Shown: positions 61,532-64,000 of the stretch, piece by piece | Numbering within the stretch: position 1 is the first letter of the stretch | Layout of the letters: each line of letters begins with the position of its first letter | Assembly: GCA_041665465.1 (NCBI GenBank) | Contig: JBAYIU010000001.1 | Coordinates: 1,499,872-1,563,871, forward strand | Length of the DNA: 64,000 nucleotides | From: JACRPH01 sp041665465 | Lineage (GTDB): Archaea; Nanobdellota; Nanobdellia; Woesearchaeales; GW2011-AR9 | Direction of reading: 5' to 3' | Position numbers and translations under genes: made by a program | The notes under the pieces: model-generated | What the model saw: the letters and a program-made list of their open reading frames with translations, nothing else | Databases searched by the model: none | What the model was told of the DNA's origin: nothing

Positions 61532-64000
61532 CTATTTCTTACAACGTAAACCATAGCCTTTACCTTTAAAGGATTCAATTGCGGATACTCTGCCATAAGT
61601 GGTAAGTTTGAGCTTATTTGGGGTGGTGGTACTATAAAATCCTCCCCTTGTTACTCTTTCAGTACCGTTAACTGGTCCAGTTGGATTCTGGTAAGGGGCT
61701 TCTGAATAGTAGGTTGGGTTATAGTAATCACGGACAAATTCAGAAACATTACCTGTCATATTAACCGCGCCATTCAAACTTACATTCTGCGGAGTTCCCG
61801 GGGTGTTATCCACTGGCCATGTATCTCCTACGCAAGATATGTTATAGTTTACAAAGGTACAGGATGGTAAAGGTGATGCTCCCCAAGGATAAGTATTATG
61901 GCTAGGTGAAGCTCCTTTAGCTGCTTTCTCCCATTCTGCCTCAGTCGGTAATCCCTTACCTGCCCAGTTACAATAGTCATTGGCCTGTTGCCAGGTAACG
62001 TTCATTACTGGATAATTCTGATAATTATCATAATAATCAGGCTTGGTTAAAGAGGATTTATCACTTGGTTCGGAACACACTCCCTTAACAACACATTGTT
62101 TATATTGTCCATTGGACACTTCATATTTATCAATACTATAACTATCTAAGTTGACGGTGTGGGCTGGAACGTCATCAGAAACAAGAGAATTACATGTTTG
62201 GTAGGTAGGTTCACATCCTTGTTTAAACTCACCAGCAGGGACATTTACCATACACAATCCATCATCAACTACTCCATTACAATCATTATCCTTTCCATCA
62301 AGATCAGCAGCAGTACAAGTGCTTGTTGCTTCTGGTTTAGGTAAGATTCCAGCAATCTTAGGTAGAACCCCCGTAGATTCACAATCTCCTAGAGCAAACC
62401 ATCTATAATTACCAGAAACTAGATCTAGATCACAAGAGTAAGTTTCATTACCTACTTTACATTCTCCCACATCAGAAGAACAAGCTCGAAGTTCAGAAGT
62501 ATTCATAACACATTCATCAGGATCATCACATGGGAAAACCCCATTCTCCCAAGAACCATAGTTACAATACTGTTCCTGTAATCCACGTAAGTTAAATCCA
62601 CAGTTAACAAATCTAAACAACTCTTCATCGGTTTGTCCATCACAGTTATCATCAACATTATTACATATTTCAACTTTTCCCGGATTTACGTTAACATTGG
62701 TGTCATTACAATCACCTTCAATTAATACATAATTAATGGGGTCAGGATTCTGACAAGCATTTACTCCAGGTAGAGTACCATAACCATCATGATCGTTATC
62801 TCGATAATAAAGTCTGAACTCTAATCCCTCATCAGCTGATCCGTTACAATTATTATCTAAACCATCACATACTTCAGCACCATAACCGGTAATCGTAGAA
62901 TAATCATCCTGCCATCCCCCAGAAATACAACTCTTCCTTGAGTCTAAGCATACTCCCGCTTGTTTTGAGTTTAATGGGGCTACTTCACCACTTCCATCTT
63001 GGGTCAGCGGATTACAATCGTTATCTAATCCATCACAAATGTCAGATAGTCCGGGATTAATTAACTGGTTGTTATCATTACAATCCTGATCACACTGGGT
63101 ATCGTACAAATCTCCATCTACATCAGTAACTCTTTCAACATAAACATTACAAACGTTAGCGGAGCAAGTGCAATCAGAACTAGGTGTTTTTGGGACATTA
63201 ATGTAGTCTCTATAAGTTCCAGAATAACATCCGTCATTACTATTACATTCCGTCTCGGCACAAATATGGGTTGCATCCCAATTTGCACCGCAGGTTATAT
63301 CACAATAATGAGTTAAAACAACCATTCCAGTAGTGCATCTATCATTTCCTTCATCACAAGTAGAAATAAATTCAGCAAAGAAATCTTTGGTGCGAGAGTT
63401 CCCGTCAGGGTTATAATCACACTGACTGATTCCAGCTAAATTGTTACTAGAACAATTTACCGTGGTTCCAGGTAAGCAAGTGGCATTTAGACATGCTTCT
63501 TGTCCGTTACAGTATTTACCATCGTTACAATCTGGTCCTACGGGAGTGCTATTCACCAACGCACATTGTACTATAGTCGTAGAACAACTATAATCATTAT
63601 GTTTAATCTGAGTTCCTACACAGGTATTGTTATCTAAAGCATCACAATCACTTATTATTGTAATATTGGTAACACAACTAGAATTAGCACATTGTCCATC
63701 ATCATGCTTGATTAAAGAACCATCACAATAATCTTTATCTAAGTTATTACAATCACTAAGAGTAGAAGTTACCGCGGTACAACTGAAATTATTACATCTC
63801 CCATCATCCTGTTTGACCAAATCTCCCACACAGTAAGTCTTATCTAAAGCGTTACAATCATTATCTGTCTGACATTCAGTACATCTTGGATCGTTCGCAG
63901 TAACCATCGGACTAGCACATGTGTTATCCGTACATGTGCAATCTGTATTACAATCATTAACTCGATCAGCATAATCATGATAATTATTTCCTACACAACC
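61532..64000 (-). CDS. Cys-rich MopE-like repeat protein with formylglycine-enzyme-like domain, 5' end outside the window
   Basis: The frame stays open to the right edge, so the N terminus is missing; at least 823 residues are present. Repeats of DNDCN...YC and DCNDxNxxVNPGxxEICDGxDNNCNGxxDE (about residues 270-470 from the edge) are Cys- and Asp-rich, as in MopE, and may bind Ca2+ or metals. The last 230 residues form a FGE-sulfatase/SUMF1 domain: VPAGEFKQGC, IDKYEVSNGQY, VTWQQANDYCNWAGKGLPTEAEWEKAAKG, NMTGNVSEFVRDYYNP and RVTRGGF. Its single-gene neighbour, the giant protein, ends 80 bases downstream. Confidence 0.85.
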   Translation of the reverse strand, partial: GCVGNNYHDYADRVNDCNTDCTCTDNTCASPMVTANDPRCTECQTDNDCNALDKTYCVGDLVKQDDGRCNNFSCTAVTSTLSDCNNLDKDYCDGSLIKHDDGQCANSSCVTNITIISDCDALDNNTCVGTQIKHNDYSCSTTIVQCALVNSTPVGPDCNDGKYCNGQEACLNATCLPGTTVNCSSNNLAGISQCDYNPDGNSRTKDFFAEFISTCDEGNDRCTTGMVVLTHYCDITCGANWDATHICAETECNSNDGCYSGTYRDYINVPKTPSSDCTCSANVCNVYVERVTDVDGDLYDTQCDQDCNDNNQLINPGLSDICDGLDNDCNPLTQDGSGEVAPLNSKQAGVCLDSRKSCISGGWQDDYSTITGYGAEVCDGLDNNCNGSADEGLEFRLYYRDNDHDGYGTLPGVNACQNPDPINYVLIEGDCNDTNVNVNPGKVEICNNVDDNCDGQTDEELFRFVNCGFNLRGLQEQYCNYGSWENGVFPCDDPDECVMNTSELRACSSDVGECKVGNETYSCDLDLVSGNYRWFALGDCESTGVLPKIAGILPKPEATSTCTAADLDGKDNDCNGVVDDGLCMVNVPAGEFKQGCEPTYQTCNSLVSDDVPAHTVNLDSYSIDKYEVSNGQYKQCVVKGVCSEPSDKSSLTKPDYYDNYQNYPVMNVTWQQANDYCNWAGKGLPTEAEWEKAAKGASPSHNTYPWGASPLPSCTFVNYNISCVGDTWPVDNTPGTPQNVSLNGAVNMTGNVSEFVRDYYNPTYYSEAPYQNPTGPVNGTERVTRGGFYSTTTPNKLKLTTYGRVSAIESFKGKGYGLRCKK

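Noticed and set aside
1..64000. CRISPR arrays, transposases or integrases
   Set aside because: No regularly spaced repeats, DDE-type transposase motifs or integrase genes were seen on either strand.

Overview
The window is AT-rich, gene-dense archaeal DNA. It encodes archaeal or eukaryotic-type ribosomal proteins (L15e, archaeal L11), archease, a NurA-family protein, TrmB, Lrp and bat-type regulators, an AbrB-PhoU fusion, and tRNA genes interrupted in the anticodon loop. Short TATA boxes lie about 22-32 nt before many start codons. The many orphan proteins, the Cys-rich and beta-helix surface proteins, and a TGA(A/T) motif after the first membrane segment of secreted proteins suggest a DPANN archaeon, probably of the Woesearchaeota/Pacearchaeota type. 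That placement is inferred from gene content, not from a marker phylogeny.

Layout. (1) 1-4.5 kb: a PPDK-N-like protein, then a leftward iron-sulfur operon (small Cys protein, Cys-bearing HTH regulator, IscS, IscU) and an orphan. (2) 4.6-7.2 kb: a diaminopimelate-decarboxylase-fold protein lacking its PLP lysine, coupled to a protein-kinase-like protein. (3) 8.3-13.2 kb: a tight six-gene operon of divergent nucleotide enzymes (NAD-kinase-like, PurC-like, HisG-like, thymidylate-kinase-like, metallophosphoesterase, HAD phosphatase). No purine or histidine pathway genes accompany it, and it is the best candidate here for an undescribed pathway. (4) 13.3-32.2 kb: housekeeping and regulatory genes (uracil-DNA glycosylase, MBL hydrolase, tandem-Lrp regulator, two TrmB regulators, archease, Mg2+ P-type ATPase, NurA-like, methyltransferase, a second PPDK-N-like protein, secreted PLD) mixed with orphans. 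(5) 32.3-35.4 kb: a LamG-domain surface protein. (6) 35.4-50.8 kb: L15e, a bacterial-type DnaG primase paired with a two-nuclease protein, a CBS-HPF fusion, a RelE-like toxin interrupted by a stop codon, a K+ channel, a dolichol-kinase-like protein, an HPr-kinase-like P-loop protein, a DUF1858 protein, a DUF483 protein, a transglutaminase-like protein and a CPA2 antiporter. (7) 50.9-51.5 kb: three intron-containing tRNA genes, one flanked by partial duplications. (8) 52.4-53.4 kb: a hairpin-rich leader and L11 with a long C-terminal extension. (9) 54-64 kb: a 2457-residue beta-helix surface protein and a Cys-rich protein with a formylglycine-enzyme-like domain that runs off the right edge.

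Genes on both strands switch direction often, so operons are short. No insertion sequence, CRISPR array, rRNA or replication origin was seen.
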